The position numbers and the translations under genes were made by a program. 6,446 nt of DNA from positions 1 to 6,446 of the forward strand of contig CAKZZJ010000066.1 in the NCBI GenBank assembly GCA_937885165.1. Reading direction: 5' to 3'. Source of the DNA: an uncultured Caryophanales bacterium. GTDB taxonomy: Bacteria; Bacillota_I; Bacilli_A; Acholeplasmatales; Anaeroplasmataceae. Under the pieces are notes generated by a model. The model did no database searches. It had not been told where the DNA came from and saw nothing but the letters and a program-made list of their open reading frames with translations. Below, one piece after another: positions 1 to 6,158 of the stretch (its first letter is position 1; the number at the start of each line of letters is the position of its first letter).

Positions 1-1
1 T

Positions 2-250
2 TGTCATGCTGAATTCAATGCAATTTTGAATACGAGAAATGGTAGCGCATTAAAAGGATGCACATTATATGTTACTTTATTTCCATGTAATGAATGTGCC
101 AAACTAATTATTCAGTCTGGAATAAAAAAAGTAGTATATTTATCTGACAAAGATAGTGGTACTGATATGAATATAGCATCTAAAAGAATGCTTGAATCAG
201 CAGGAATCACATATGAAAAGATGAAAGATCTTTCAGTAGAAATAAAATGA
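2..250 (+). CDS. dCMP deaminase, 3' part (5' end outside the window)
   Basis: The frame is open from base 2 and codes for the last 82 residues of a zinc-dependent deoxycytidylate deaminase, which converts dCMP to dUMP for dTMP synthesis in the cytoplasm. The visible piece begins with CHAE (bases 2-13), where His is a zinc ligand and Glu the catalytic proton shuttle. It continues with FPCNEC (about 80-97), the PCxxC pair of zinc-ligand cysteines. Family members are usually about 140-190 residues, so roughly the N-terminal half is missing. The TTG at 26 lies inside the protein and is not a start. The TGA stop (248-250) overlaps the next start as ATGA, which suggests translational coupling. Family assignment is firm; dCMP as substrate rather than another cytidine is inferred from the HAE...NAILN context. 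Confidence 0.88.
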   Translation, partial: CHAEFNAILNTRNGSALKGCTLYVTLFPCNECAKLIIQSGIKKVVYLSDKDSGTDMNIASKRMLESAGITYEKMKDLSVEIK

Positions 251-1254
251 TTTATTTATTAAAAAGATTTTACCCACTTATCATATTAACTATACTTATA
301 TTTATACCTGTATGGGTTTTATGTGGTACAAGAACAAATTCATATTTGACTTTAAAAGGTGATACTATGCCTTTTGAAAGTGTAATTGAAATTGATACTG
401 ATAATAATCAAGAAGGCAAATTTTCAACAATATATGTTATCAGTATGCAAAAATCAACTATATTTCAGAATATACTTGCTGATATGGATCCTAAAATTGA
501 AAGAGGAGAATTAAGTAAAGCAAGTCAAGAGATATCTGATATCGATTCTTATAAAGCATCTAAAATACAATATTATTCAAGTATCGAATCATCTCTTATT
601 TTAGCTTATAATGAAGCAAAAAAAGATGATTCCGATATCATTTTAGATTATGAATTTTATTCATATGATATAACCTATAAATCAGTTGATAGTCAGTTTA
701 AAATAGGTGATAAAATAATAGGTATGAATGATATTACAAACGATGATATGGATTTATTATTAAATAATATAAGAAACCCAAAAATCGGTGATAAATGTAT
801 CATAATTAGAGATGATAAAGAAATGGAAATTACCCTTGCTGAAGGCGAAGGATATTATGGGTACCCAAGATTTAATATAGATAATGCTTTACCTAAGTAT
901 AAACTAAATGATAATGCTGTAGGAGGTCCATCAGGAGGATTATTACAGAGTTTATCTATATATAATAGGCTAACTAAAGAAGATCTTACTCACGGACTTT
1001 CAATAGCCGGAACAGGGACAATCGATATAAATGGCAATGTCGGTATGATTGGTGGCATAAGAGAAAAAATTCCTACTGCAATCGATGATGATGTAGATGT
1101 GTTTTTCTGTGTATCAGGCAATTATATAGATGCATTAGAATCATATAATTCTATACCGAATAGAAATAAAATGAAATTAATAAAAGTAGATACATTTTAT
1201 GATTGCATAAATTATCTGAAGGAGGGTTATAAAGATGACTTTAAAAACTTATAA
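247..1254 (+). CDS. Membrane-anchored PDZ/Lon-type (S16) serine protease, YlbL-like
   Basis: This 335-residue protein has the architecture and size of Bacillus YlbL (about 340 residues). One N-terminal membrane helix (about residues 9-27) is followed by an extracytoplasmic region, a PDZ-like segment (about 140-200, containing FKIGDKIIGMN) and a Lon-type proteolytic domain (about 205-325). The catalytic dyad is visible: Ser229 in VGGPSGG and Lys274 in GGIREK. The conserved AGTGTID...GNVG stretch (254-266) lies between them. There is no AAA+ ATPase domain, so it is not a true Lon. It probably cleaves membrane or exported proteins; the substrate is unknown. The ATG overlaps the upstream TGA by four bases and has no clear Shine-Dalgarno site, so it probably depends on reinitiation by ribosomes finishing the deaminase. 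Its 3' end overlaps the next gene by 20 bases. Confidence 0.88.
   Translation: MIYLLKRFYPLIILTILIFIPVWVLCGTRTNSYLTLKGDTMPFESVIEIDTDNNQEGKFSTIYVISMQKSTIFQNILADMDPKIERGELSKASQEISDIDSYKASKIQYYSSIESSLILAYNEAKKDDSDIILDYEFYSYDITYKSVDSQFKIGDKIIGMNDITNDDMDLLLNNIRNPKIGDKCIIIRDDKEMEITLAEGEGYYGYPRFNIDNALPKYKLNDNAVGGPSGGLLQSLSIYNRLTKEDLTHGLSIAGTGTIDINGNVGMIGGIREKIPTAIDDDVDVFFCVSGNYIDALESYNSIPNRNKMKLIKVDTFYDCINYLKEGYKDDFKNL
1219..1226 (+). promoter_or_regulatory. Strong Shine-Dalgarno site inside the protease gene
   Basis: AAGGAGGG lies eight bases before the ATG at 1235, inside the last codons of the upstream protease gene. It fixes the start of the small membrane protein and supports a real 20-base gene overlap. 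Confidence 0.8.
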
Positions 1255-1594
1255 AGAAATCAATGAATCCTACCAGATGGAAGATGATAATCTAAAATTC
1301 AAAAACAAATTTGGTATTTTTATTTTTTCATTATTATTTTCATTTATGATTATATCAATACCTGCTATAATCTTAATTAACTTGTTAATTTTTAAAGATT
1401 ATGTCAGATTAACAGCTTTTTTCATAGCTTTAGATATCATTTTATTCTTATATTTATTTGAATTATTTTATGATATTGGTATTACAAAAGGCAAAATAAA
1501 AGATATATATGTACTACCTTTTACACATATTATTTTTGAAGCTATAGTTGTATTTTTAATTTATATAATTTTGATTCTAATGGAGGTAATTTAA
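1235..1594 (+). CDS. Small three-helix membrane protein, function unknown
   Basis: I do not recognise a family for this 119-residue protein. It has a charged N-terminal tail (about residues 1-25, rich in Lys, Glu and Asp), then three hydrophobic segments at about 27-53, 60-80 and 96-117, separated by short loops. The loop between helices 2 and 3 is basic (KGKIK). No catalytic or metal-binding motif is visible. The start is well supported by a near-consensus ribosome binding site. The gene sits between the S16 protease and lspA, overlapping both (20 bases and 1 base), so it is surely co-expressed. A role in membrane protein quality control or envelope biogenesis would be a guess from position only. 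It is very unlikely to be a chance ORF, given the clear start signal and tight packing. Confidence 0.8.
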   Translation: MTLKTYKEINESYQMEDDNLKFKNKFGIFIFSLLFSFMIISIPAIILINLLIFKDYVRLTAFFIALDIILFLYLFELFYDIGITKGKIKDIYVLPFTHIIFEAIVVFLIYIILILMEVI

Positions 1595-2136
1595 TGTACA
1601 TAACTTTAATACTAGTTTTTGTTTTCTTAATGCTTGATCAAGGAACTAAATATTTAGTTGAAAAATTTGTTTCTACCAATGAAAAAGTAGAAGCAATACC
1701 TAATTTTTTAACTATAACTAAAGTATATAATAAAGGTGCAGCCTGGAGTATGCTTAATGATATGACATGGCTACTTGTTTTAATAAGTTCTGTTGCATCA
1801 GTGGTTTTTCTATATTTCTTATTAAAAAGTGACTGGAAAAAAGCGAAATGGAGAAGCTTATCCATAGTATTTTGTTTTTGTGGCTGTTTTGGTAATTTAA
1901 TAGATAGAGCGATATCTATTAGTCCTTTAAGTTCAGCAAGACCAGGCGTTATCGATATGATTGATTTTAAGCCTTTTGATTATTTCATTCAGTTATTTAG
2001 TAAAGATAGTAGCTTCCCGATTTTTAATTTAGCTGATACAATGCTGATTACTGGTGTTATAATGCTAGCAATTGATGTTATCTTCCTTGAAGATTGGAGA
2101 AAAAAGAAGGATGCAAAGCCAAAAATTCTTGATTGA
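1594..2136 (+). CDS. lspA: Signal peptidase II (prolipoprotein signal peptidase)
   Basis: LspA is a polytopic membrane aspartyl protease that removes the signal peptide of lipoproteins in front of the lipidated cysteine. The 180-residue product has about four membrane helices (near 2-14, 57-77, 87-104 and 147-165). Family motifs are clear: LDQGTK (Asp15), YNKGAAWS (45-52), GNLIDR (100-105, Asp104), VIDMIDF (119-125, Asp121) and FNLAD (144-148, Asp148). Asp121 and Asp148 are the likely catalytic pair. The spacing from NLIDR to FNLAD is about 44 residues, against 27 in E. coli and B. subtilis LspA, so the loop near the active site is enlarged. The start ATG shares one base with the previous stop (TAATG) and has GGAGGT at 1582-1587. 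The TGA stop lies 26 bases into the next gene. The minus-strand lipoprotein at 4993-3914 is a predicted substrate. Confidence 0.95.
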   Translation: MYITLILVFVFLMLDQGTKYLVEKFVSTNEKVEAIPNFLTITKVYNKGAAWSMLNDMTWLLVLISSVASVVFLYFLLKSDWKKAKWRSLSIVFCFCGCFGNLIDRAISISPLSSARPGVIDMIDFKPFDYFIQLFSKDSSFPIFNLADTMLITGVIMLAIDVIFLEDWRKKKDAKPKILD

Positions 2137-3022
2137 AAAGAAATATGAAGGTCAAAGGCTTGATAAAGCCTTAGCCCTATTAAATGAAAATTTAAGCAGA
2201 AGTTATATAATAAAGCTTATTAATGAAGGTAATGTAATAGTTAACAACAATAATGAAAAGCCATCATATTTGTTAAAAGAAAATGATGAAATAATATTGA
2301 ATATACCAGAAGAAAAAGAATTGAATCTTGAAAAAGAAGATTTGAATTTGGATATAGTATATGAAGATGAATATGTTGCCGTAGTAAATAAACCAAAGGG
2401 TATGGTTGTCCATCCTGGCGCTGGTAATTTTGAGCATACATTAGTCAGTGGGCTATTATATGAAATGGATGATTTATCATCAATAAATGGCACTATAAGG
2501 CCAGGAATAGTTCATAGAATAGATAAAGATACATCAGGATTACTGATGATTGCCAAAAATGATATTGCTAGCAAGTCATTAACAGAACAATTAAAAAATC
2601 ATAGCTGCAAAAGAGAATATATAGCTTTAGTTTATGGTAATATTGAAAATAATTTAGGTAGAATAAACGCACCCATAAAAAGAAGCAAACTTGATAGGAA
2701 AAAGATGGCTGTTGATAAAGAAGGTAAAAATGCTGTAACTAATTTTACTGTTTTAAAAAGATATAAAGATTTTACTTTAGTTTCATGTAAGCTTGAAACA
2801 GGAAGAACTCATCAAATAAGAGTTCATTTTGAATATATTGGTCATCCACTTGTTGGTGATAAAATATATGGCAGAAGAAAAGTAATTGGTGATGATGGTC
2901 AGTTTTTACATGCCAAAACTATCGGATTTTATCACCCTTATACAAATGAGTGGATGGAATTTGATTCAGAATTACCAAAATATTTTAAAGACTTCTTAGC
3001 TAAACTTGAGGAATTATCATGA
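2111..3022 (+). CDS. RluA/RluD-family pseudouridine synthase
   Basis: This 303-residue enzyme isomerises uridine to pseudouridine in RNA, most likely large-subunit rRNA. An N-terminal S4 RNA-binding domain (about residues 13-62) is followed by the catalytic domain. The active-site motif HRIDKDTSG carries the catalytic Asp138, and GRTHQIRVH (231-239) is the usual C-terminal family motif. The reading frame is open back to a TTG at 2072, but ATG 2111 is preferred: GGAGA at 2096-2100 is suitably spaced, and the S4 domain then starts at the normal distance from the N terminus. The gene begins 26 bases before the end of lspA. The lspA-pseudouridine synthase pair is also seen in Bacillus subtilis (lspA-ylyB), which supports orthology to ylyB. 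The exact target uridines cannot be read from sequence. Its stop overlaps the next start as ATGA. Confidence 0.93.
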   Translation: MQSQKFLIEKKYEGQRLDKALALLNENLSRSYIIKLINEGNVIVNNNNEKPSYLLKENDEIILNIPEEKELNLEKEDLNLDIVYEDEYVAVVNKPKGMVVHPGAGNFEHTLVSGLLYEMDDLSSINGTIRPGIVHRIDKDTSGLLMIAKNDIASKSLTEQLKNHSCKREYIALVYGNIENNLGRINAPIKRSKLDRKKMAVDKEGKNAVTNFTVLKRYKDFTLVSCKLETGRTHQIRVHFEYIGHPLVGDKIYGRRKVIGDDGQFLHAKTIGFYHPYTNEWMEFDSELPKYFKDFLAKLEELS

Positions 3023-3870
3023 AAGATTTATGGATAATTTATTCAACTAGATATGTTGAAAATGAAAATCCTGCAACAAGGATGCTTGATGAAGCACTAA
3101 AACATGAAATTGATGCAGAATTAAGGTTCTATGATGATTTTGAAATAAAAGATGATATTTTATATTATCAAAAAAACGAAGAAAATGATTTTCCTAAGAT
3201 TGTTTTCTTAAGATGTAATCATATCGAATTTGCTGAATTTTTTGAAAAACACAATATAAGAGTTATAAATTCTTCATATGCTATAAAATATGCTAAAGAT
3301 AAATATTTAGCACATATGGAAGTTAAAAAACTTGATATTCCGCAAATAAGAGGAGAATTATTAAATAACTTAACATTTGATGATATAAAGAAAAAATATG
3401 GTCTTCCTTTTATAATAAAAGAACGTTATGGTCTTCAAGGAAGAAACATTTATCTAATAAAATCAAAATTTAAGTTCTGGTTTATAAAAAGAAATATAAA
3501 TAAAGAAGATTATTTAGTTCAGGAATTTATAGCTGATTCATATGGAAAAGATTTAAGATTATATTTTGCAGGTGATACATTAATCGCACCTGTTATGAGG
3601 AAAAATGATCATAGCTTTAAATCTAATTTAAGAAAAGGCGGTAAAGGCTATAATATTGATATACCAAAAAAAATTGTTGATGACGCATTAAAAATAAAAA
3701 ACGCCTTAAAAGGCGAAATAATAAGTGTTGATTTTGTATTTAATAAAGATTCATTTTTATTTTGTGAAGCTAATACTAATGCTGGCTTTAATGCCTATAT
3801 GGCACTAGGTTATGATGTAAGAAATTATTTTATGAATTATATTAAATCAATATTAGATGAAAAAAAATAA
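3019..3870 (+). CDS. RimK-like ATP-grasp domain protein
   Basis: This 283-residue protein resembles RimK-type ATP-grasp ligases, which use ATP to activate a carboxylate and join it to an amine. The N-terminal 85 residues form a pre-ATP-grasp region. ATP-binding lysines are likely at 95 (AKDKYLAH) and 134 (FIIKERYG), followed by a glycine-containing loop (GLQGRN, 137-143). The catalytic core matches RimK: GKDLRLYF (177-184), VMRKN (192-196), SNLRKGG (202-208), VDF (237-239) and the magnesium-binding EANTNAGF (250-257). It is somewhat shorter than RimK itself (about 300). The substrate is unknown; candidates such as glutamylation of a protein or cofactor are inference only. The ATG overlaps the previous TGA, with TGAGGA at 3007-3012 as ribosome binding site. 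It is the last gene of the operon and runs directly into the terminator. Confidence 0.85.
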   Translation: MKDLWIIYSTRYVENENPATRMLDEALKHEIDAELRFYDDFEIKDDILYYQKNEENDFPKIVFLRCNHIEFAEFFEKHNIRVINSSYAIKYAKDKYLAHMEVKKLDIPQIRGELLNNLTFDDIKKKYGLPFIIKERYGLQGRNIYLIKSKFKFWFIKRNINKEDYLVQEFIADSYGKDLRLYFAGDTLIAPVMRKNDHSFKSNLRKGGKGYNIDIPKKIVDDALKIKNALKGEIISVDFVFNKDSFLFCEANTNAGFNAYMALGYDVRNYFMNYIKSILDEKK

Positions 3871-3915
3871 ACTTTCAAATTTGACTTTACTCAAAAATGA
3901 AAGTTTTGTTTTTTT
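3869..3915. terminator. Bidirectional intrinsic terminator between convergent genes
   Basis: A nine-base-pair stem (AAACTTTCA at 3869-3877 with TGAAAGTTT at 3898-3906) continues, after a small AA/AA internal loop, into a second stem (TTTGA 3880-3884 with TCAAA 3891-3895) closed by a six-base loop. On the plus strand it runs into a T-rich tract (3904-3915). On the minus strand the eight As at 3860-3867 supply the U-tract. It can therefore end both the plus-strand operon and the minus-strand protease gene, whose coding regions lie only 43 bases apart. The stem is AT-rich, so its strength is uncertain. Confidence 0.8.
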
Positions 3916-4993
3916 ATAAATTTAGTCCTAATTCATCATCTGCATTAGCTAAGAAATCCTTTATCTTATAAATTGGTATAGCGTATGAGTAAGTTCCTTT
4001 TGAACTAGTACCTGATGCGAAATTGACACCGATTAAATTAAAATTAGTATCAAGTAGTGCACCACCTGATGAACCACTATCTATATGTGCATCATGGGCG
4101 ATAACTTCAAAGTTAACATTTGATTCATTAATTGTCTCTAAATCAGGACTAAAATTATACCAATTAATAAATGTACCATAAGTAATAGTATTGGTCTGAC
4201 CATGTGGTTCACCGATAGCTATAACTTCTTCATTTAAATAACAATCGTTACCTAAAGTTATAACTTCAGGTATTTTAGTAGTAGAAGTAAGCTTATTTAT
4301 TCTTAATATAGCAAGATCATAATTAACATCACGATATAATAATTTTGCATCTTTATATTCTTGATCATAACAATCATAAACTGAATAAGTGGAATATTCT
4401 ATATTCCCATTCTCAGGATATATTACATGATGGCATGTAAGAATATAATAATAACTTGTATCAGAATAGAATATTGTACCACTACCTATTGATTTGCTAG
4501 AAGAAGAAAATACACTTCTTTGGTTTGTGTGATTTATCTGAACATTAGCTTTAATTTTTGATGTTGATAAGTCATTTGTAAGACTCTTGTAATCGATAGA
4601 ATATTTGGCATAAAGTGTCATATCTGATGTAAGTTTAGTTGAAAAATTATATTCAGTAGTTAATTTTTCATCACTTGACCAGTATAAGAATGAAGCATTT
4701 GCTTTAACAGGATCTGAAGGTTTGGTTATTTTATTTGTAAATACCTCATTATATTTAGTTCCATTGTTACATTCAAATGTAACTATATAACCATCTACAT
4801 TACTTCTTGTTGAAGTAGTAGATGTCTTTTTATTTGTAGATGATGAAGGAGTAAGTGATGTTGTTGTAGGCGTATCAGTAGTTGTAATAGAAGATGTTCT
4901 TACAATTAAATTGTCAATCAAAGAACATGAACTTAAAGAAATAACACCTAGAAATACTAACATTAATCCGATAATCTTTTTTATTTTTCTCAT
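3914..4993 (-). CDS. Lipoprotein with Flg_new repeat and trypsin-like serine protease domain
   Basis: This 359-residue protein starts with a lipoprotein signal peptide: basic MRKIKK, a hydrophobic core, and lipobox LSSC with Cys23 as lipidation site. A Ser/Thr-rich linker (about 32-66) leads to one Listeria-Bacteroides (Flg_new, InlB B-type) repeat at about 68-132, which ends in the typical MTLYAKY. A chymotrypsin-fold protease domain follows (about 155-350). The catalytic triad is recognisable: His189 in TCHHV, Asp226 in NYDLAIL and Ser309 in DSGSSGGALL. No PDZ domain follows, unlike in HtrA/DegP proteins. It should be anchored on the outer face of the membrane, where it could cut host or surface proteins; the substrate is unknown. 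ATG 4993 has GGGGTG (minus strand, 5007-5002) eight bases upstream. It converges with the operon on its left. Confidence 0.9.
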   Translation of the reverse strand: MRKIKKIIGLMLVFLGVISLSSCSLIDNLIVRTSSITTTDTPTTTSLTPSSSTNKKTSTTSTRSNVDGYIVTFECNNGTKYNEVFTNKITKPSDPVKANASFLYWSSDEKLTTEYNFSTKLTSDMTLYAKYSIDYKSLTNDLSTSKIKANVQINHTNQRSVFSSSSKSIGSGTIFYSDTSYYYILTCHHVIYPENGNIEYSTYSVYDCYDQEYKDAKLLYRDVNYDLAILRINKLTSTTKIPEVITLGNDCYLNEEVIAIGEPHGQTNTITYGTFINWYNFSPDLETINESNVNFEVIAHDAHIDSGSSGGALLDTNFNLIGVNFASGTSSKGTYSYAIPIYKIKDFLANADDELGLNL

Positions 4994-5037
4994 TAAATTA
5001 ACACCCCATTTAATGTTTCATTTCAAAAATCTACAAA

Positions 5038-5046
5038 ATTATAGCA
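5038..5046 (-). promoter_or_regulatory. Extended -10 promoter for the lipoprotein protease
   Basis: Read on the minus strand this is TGCTATAAT, a perfect TATAAT preceded by the TGn extension. The -35 region 17 bases upstream (TTTAAA) is weak, as is common for extended -10 promoters. Transcription would start about 7 bases downstream, giving a leader of roughly 40 bases before ATG 4993. Confidence 0.6.
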
Positions 5047-5100
5047 TATTATTTTAAAAATTTAAATAATCAAGTGTATTTTCACATTATTTTCGTTAAT

Positions 5101-5121
5101 TATGATAAATCATTTATCATA
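5101..5121. promoter_or_regulatory. 21-bp perfect palindrome, candidate operator
   Basis: Two ten-base arms (TATGATAAAT at 5101-5110 and its exact reverse complement at 5112-5121) flank a single C at 5111. It ends one base before the -35 box of the rightward promoter and has no following T-run, so it looks like a dimeric regulator site and not a terminator. Its core resembles Fur-type boxes in spirit but is one base longer per half-site, so the regulator is not identified. Confidence 0.5.
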
Positions 5122-5122
5122 G

Positions 5123-5151
5123 TTGAAAAAATTACCAAAATACTATATAAT
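5123..5151 (+). promoter_or_regulatory. Sigma-A type promoter of the phosphoglucomutase gene
   Basis: TTGAAA (5123-5128, five of six consensus bases) and TATAAT (5146-5151, perfect) are separated by exactly 17 bases. The start of transcription should be near 5158, giving a leader of about 22 bases that contains the ribosome binding site. The TTG that would open the longest reading frame at 5123 is this -35 box, which excludes it as the translation start. Confidence 0.8.
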
Positions 5152-5166
5152 AGAAAAAAGAGAAAA

Positions 5167-5173
5167 AAGGAGA
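5167..5173 (+). promoter_or_regulatory. Ribosome binding site deciding the start at 5180
   Basis: AAGGAGA sits six bases before ATG 5180, an optimal arrangement that favours this start over the upstream in-frame TTG. Confidence 0.85.
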
Positions 5174-5179
5174 TACGAA

Positions 5180-5620
5180 ATGAATTATTTAGAAAAAGCT
5201 AAAGTATGGAAAGATTTTAAAGGATTGGATCCAGCTTTAAAAAAAGAACTTGATGGTATGACTGATCAAGACTTACAAGAAGCCTTTACTAATGATCTTG
5301 AATTTGGTACCGGAGGACTTAGAGGTATCTTAGGATGTGGAACTAACAGAATGAATATCTATATCGTAGAAAAAGCAACCCTAGGCTTTGGTAGATATTT
5401 ATTAAAACAATCTAAAGTAGCTCAGTCACGTGGTGTAGCAATAAGCCATGATAACCGTCATTTTTCAGTAGAATTTGCTAGAAAAAGTGCTGAAGTGTTG
5501 ACTTCACTAGGTTTCAGAGTATTCTTATTTGAAGCATTAAGACCTACTCCTGAATTATCATATGCAGTTAGAAACTTTAATTGTATTGGTGGTATTATGA
5601 TTACAGCAAGCCACAATCCA
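5180..5620 (+). CDS. pgcA: Phosphoglucomutase/phosphomannomutase, N-terminal part joined to foreign sequence
   Basis: The first ~147 residues from ATG 5180 match the N-terminal domain of the long (about 570-residue) alpha-D-phosphohexomutases of the PgcA type, which interconvert glucose 1- and 6-phosphate. The signature LEFGTGGLRG lies near residues 40-49, NRMNIY near 56-61, LRPTPELSYAVR at about 120-131, and the active-site loop GGIMITASHNP at about 137-147, with phosphorylated Ser144. After TASHNP the expected pgcA continuation (typically an NGYKVY-type sequence) is replaced by the GlmM version, YHDNGIKI. The right boundary is therefore approximate (5605-5635). Codon use (GAT, AAA, TTA) matches the left-hand genes. 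The promoter, ribosome binding site and start are intact, so this is the genuine beginning of a gene whose remainder is missing from the window. The whole frame to 6301 would give a 373-residue chimera. Confidence 0.82.
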
Positions 5621-5635
5621 TATCATGATAACGGA
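5605..5635. other. Chimeric join 1: pgcA to glmM at the TASHNP motif
   Basis: The reading frame passes from a pgcA-type to a glmM-type sequence inside the active-site serine motif that both mutase families share. GC content and Asp/Lys codon preference change just downstream. A shared DNA stretch at this motif is a natural place for an assembler or a polymerase to switch templates. Confidence 0.75.
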
Positions 5636-6150
5636 ATCAAGATTATCGACAGCAATGGTGACAAGATGAAGGACGACTTCTTGAAGGAAGTCGAGGACTA
5701 TATAGACGGAGCTTTTTATTTGGAGGCAAGCTCTGATACAGGCAAATGCTACGATTACATTTTCGGAAGGAATGAGTATGTCAAGCATCTTATCGACATT
5801 CCTAAGGAGTCATTTAGAGGATACAAGATTGGACTTGACTGCGCTAATGGTGCATCATTTTCAATAGCCTCCAACATATTCAATCTTTTAGGTGCCGATG
5901 TGTTCGCGATCAACAATCATCCGGACGGCGAGAATATCAACGTTAAATGCGGTTCCACCCGTCCGGAGATTTTGCAGAAATATGTCGTTAAGAACAACCT
6001 TGATGTCGGATTCGCATTTGACGGAGATGCAGACAGATGTATGATGGTTGACGAGCAGGGCAAGTTAGTTGACGGAGACGGAATTATATATATCATTTCC
6101 AAGTATCTTAAGCTTAACTCGAAGCTCAACAAGGATACCGTTGTCGCAAC
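5621..6150 (+). CDS. glmM: Phosphoglucosamine mutase, internal fragment, fused in frame
   Basis: From YHDNGIK onward the sequence is that of GlmM, which makes glucosamine 1-phosphate for UDP-GlcNAc and peptidoglycan. Diagnostic stretches are DNGIKIIDSNGDKM (about 5627-5668), GLDCANGAS (from about 5831), the DGENIN...CGSTR segment and the metal-binding DGDADR (6020-6037). The fragment has domain 2 and most of domain 3. It lacks GlmM's own N-terminal domain, and it stops at NKDTVVAT (about 6128-6151), before the sugar-binding loop and the C-terminal phosphate-binding domain. GC rises to about 45%, and Asp and Lys codons turn to GAC and AAG within about 30 bases of the join, unlike the sequence to the left. 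Donor probably a clostridial genome. It could be catalytically dead as it stands; the left boundary is approximate. Confidence 0.8.
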
Positions 6151-6158
6151 CGCATGTC
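6140..6158. other. Chimeric join 2: glmM to ferredoxin subunit
   Basis: The GlmM sequence DTVVAT is followed directly by ACPKHIV of a ferredoxin subunit. GlmM would normally continue with a VMSN-type sequence. The two families are unrelated, so this join does not lie in a conserved domain; the frame is kept. Confidence 0.72.

Noticed and set aside
2072..2110. Upstream start of the pseudouridine synthase at TTG 2072 or ATG 2075
   Set aside because: It would lengthen the lspA overlap to over 60 bases, has no ribosome binding site, and adds residues outside the S4 domain; ATG 2111 has GGAGA at good spacing.
3702..3715. Short GC-rich inverted repeat CGCCTT/AAGGCG
   Set aside because: It lies inside the ATP-grasp gene, has a two-base loop and no T-run; it is explained by the codons for NALKGE.
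4790..4900. Repetitive low-complexity stretch as a possible DNA repeat
   Set aside because: It encodes the Ser/Thr linker of the lipoprotein; units are irregular and no direct repeat of fixed length is seen.
5123..5179. N-terminal extension of the phosphoglucomutase from TTG 5123
   Set aside because: The TTG is the -35 box of a well-formed promoter, the extension covers the -10 box and the ribosome binding site, and the family N-terminus starts at ATG 5180.
2..5600. Mycoplasma-type genetic code (TGA as Trp)
   Set aside because: Three genes end at TGA in the expected place and tryptophan is encoded by TGG in conserved positions.
5674..5693. Seven-base-pair inverted repeat CGACTTC/GAAGTCG
   Set aside because: It is in the middle of GlmM coding sequence near the join, with no T-run and no conserved feature; probably chance from Asp/Phe/Glu/Val codons.
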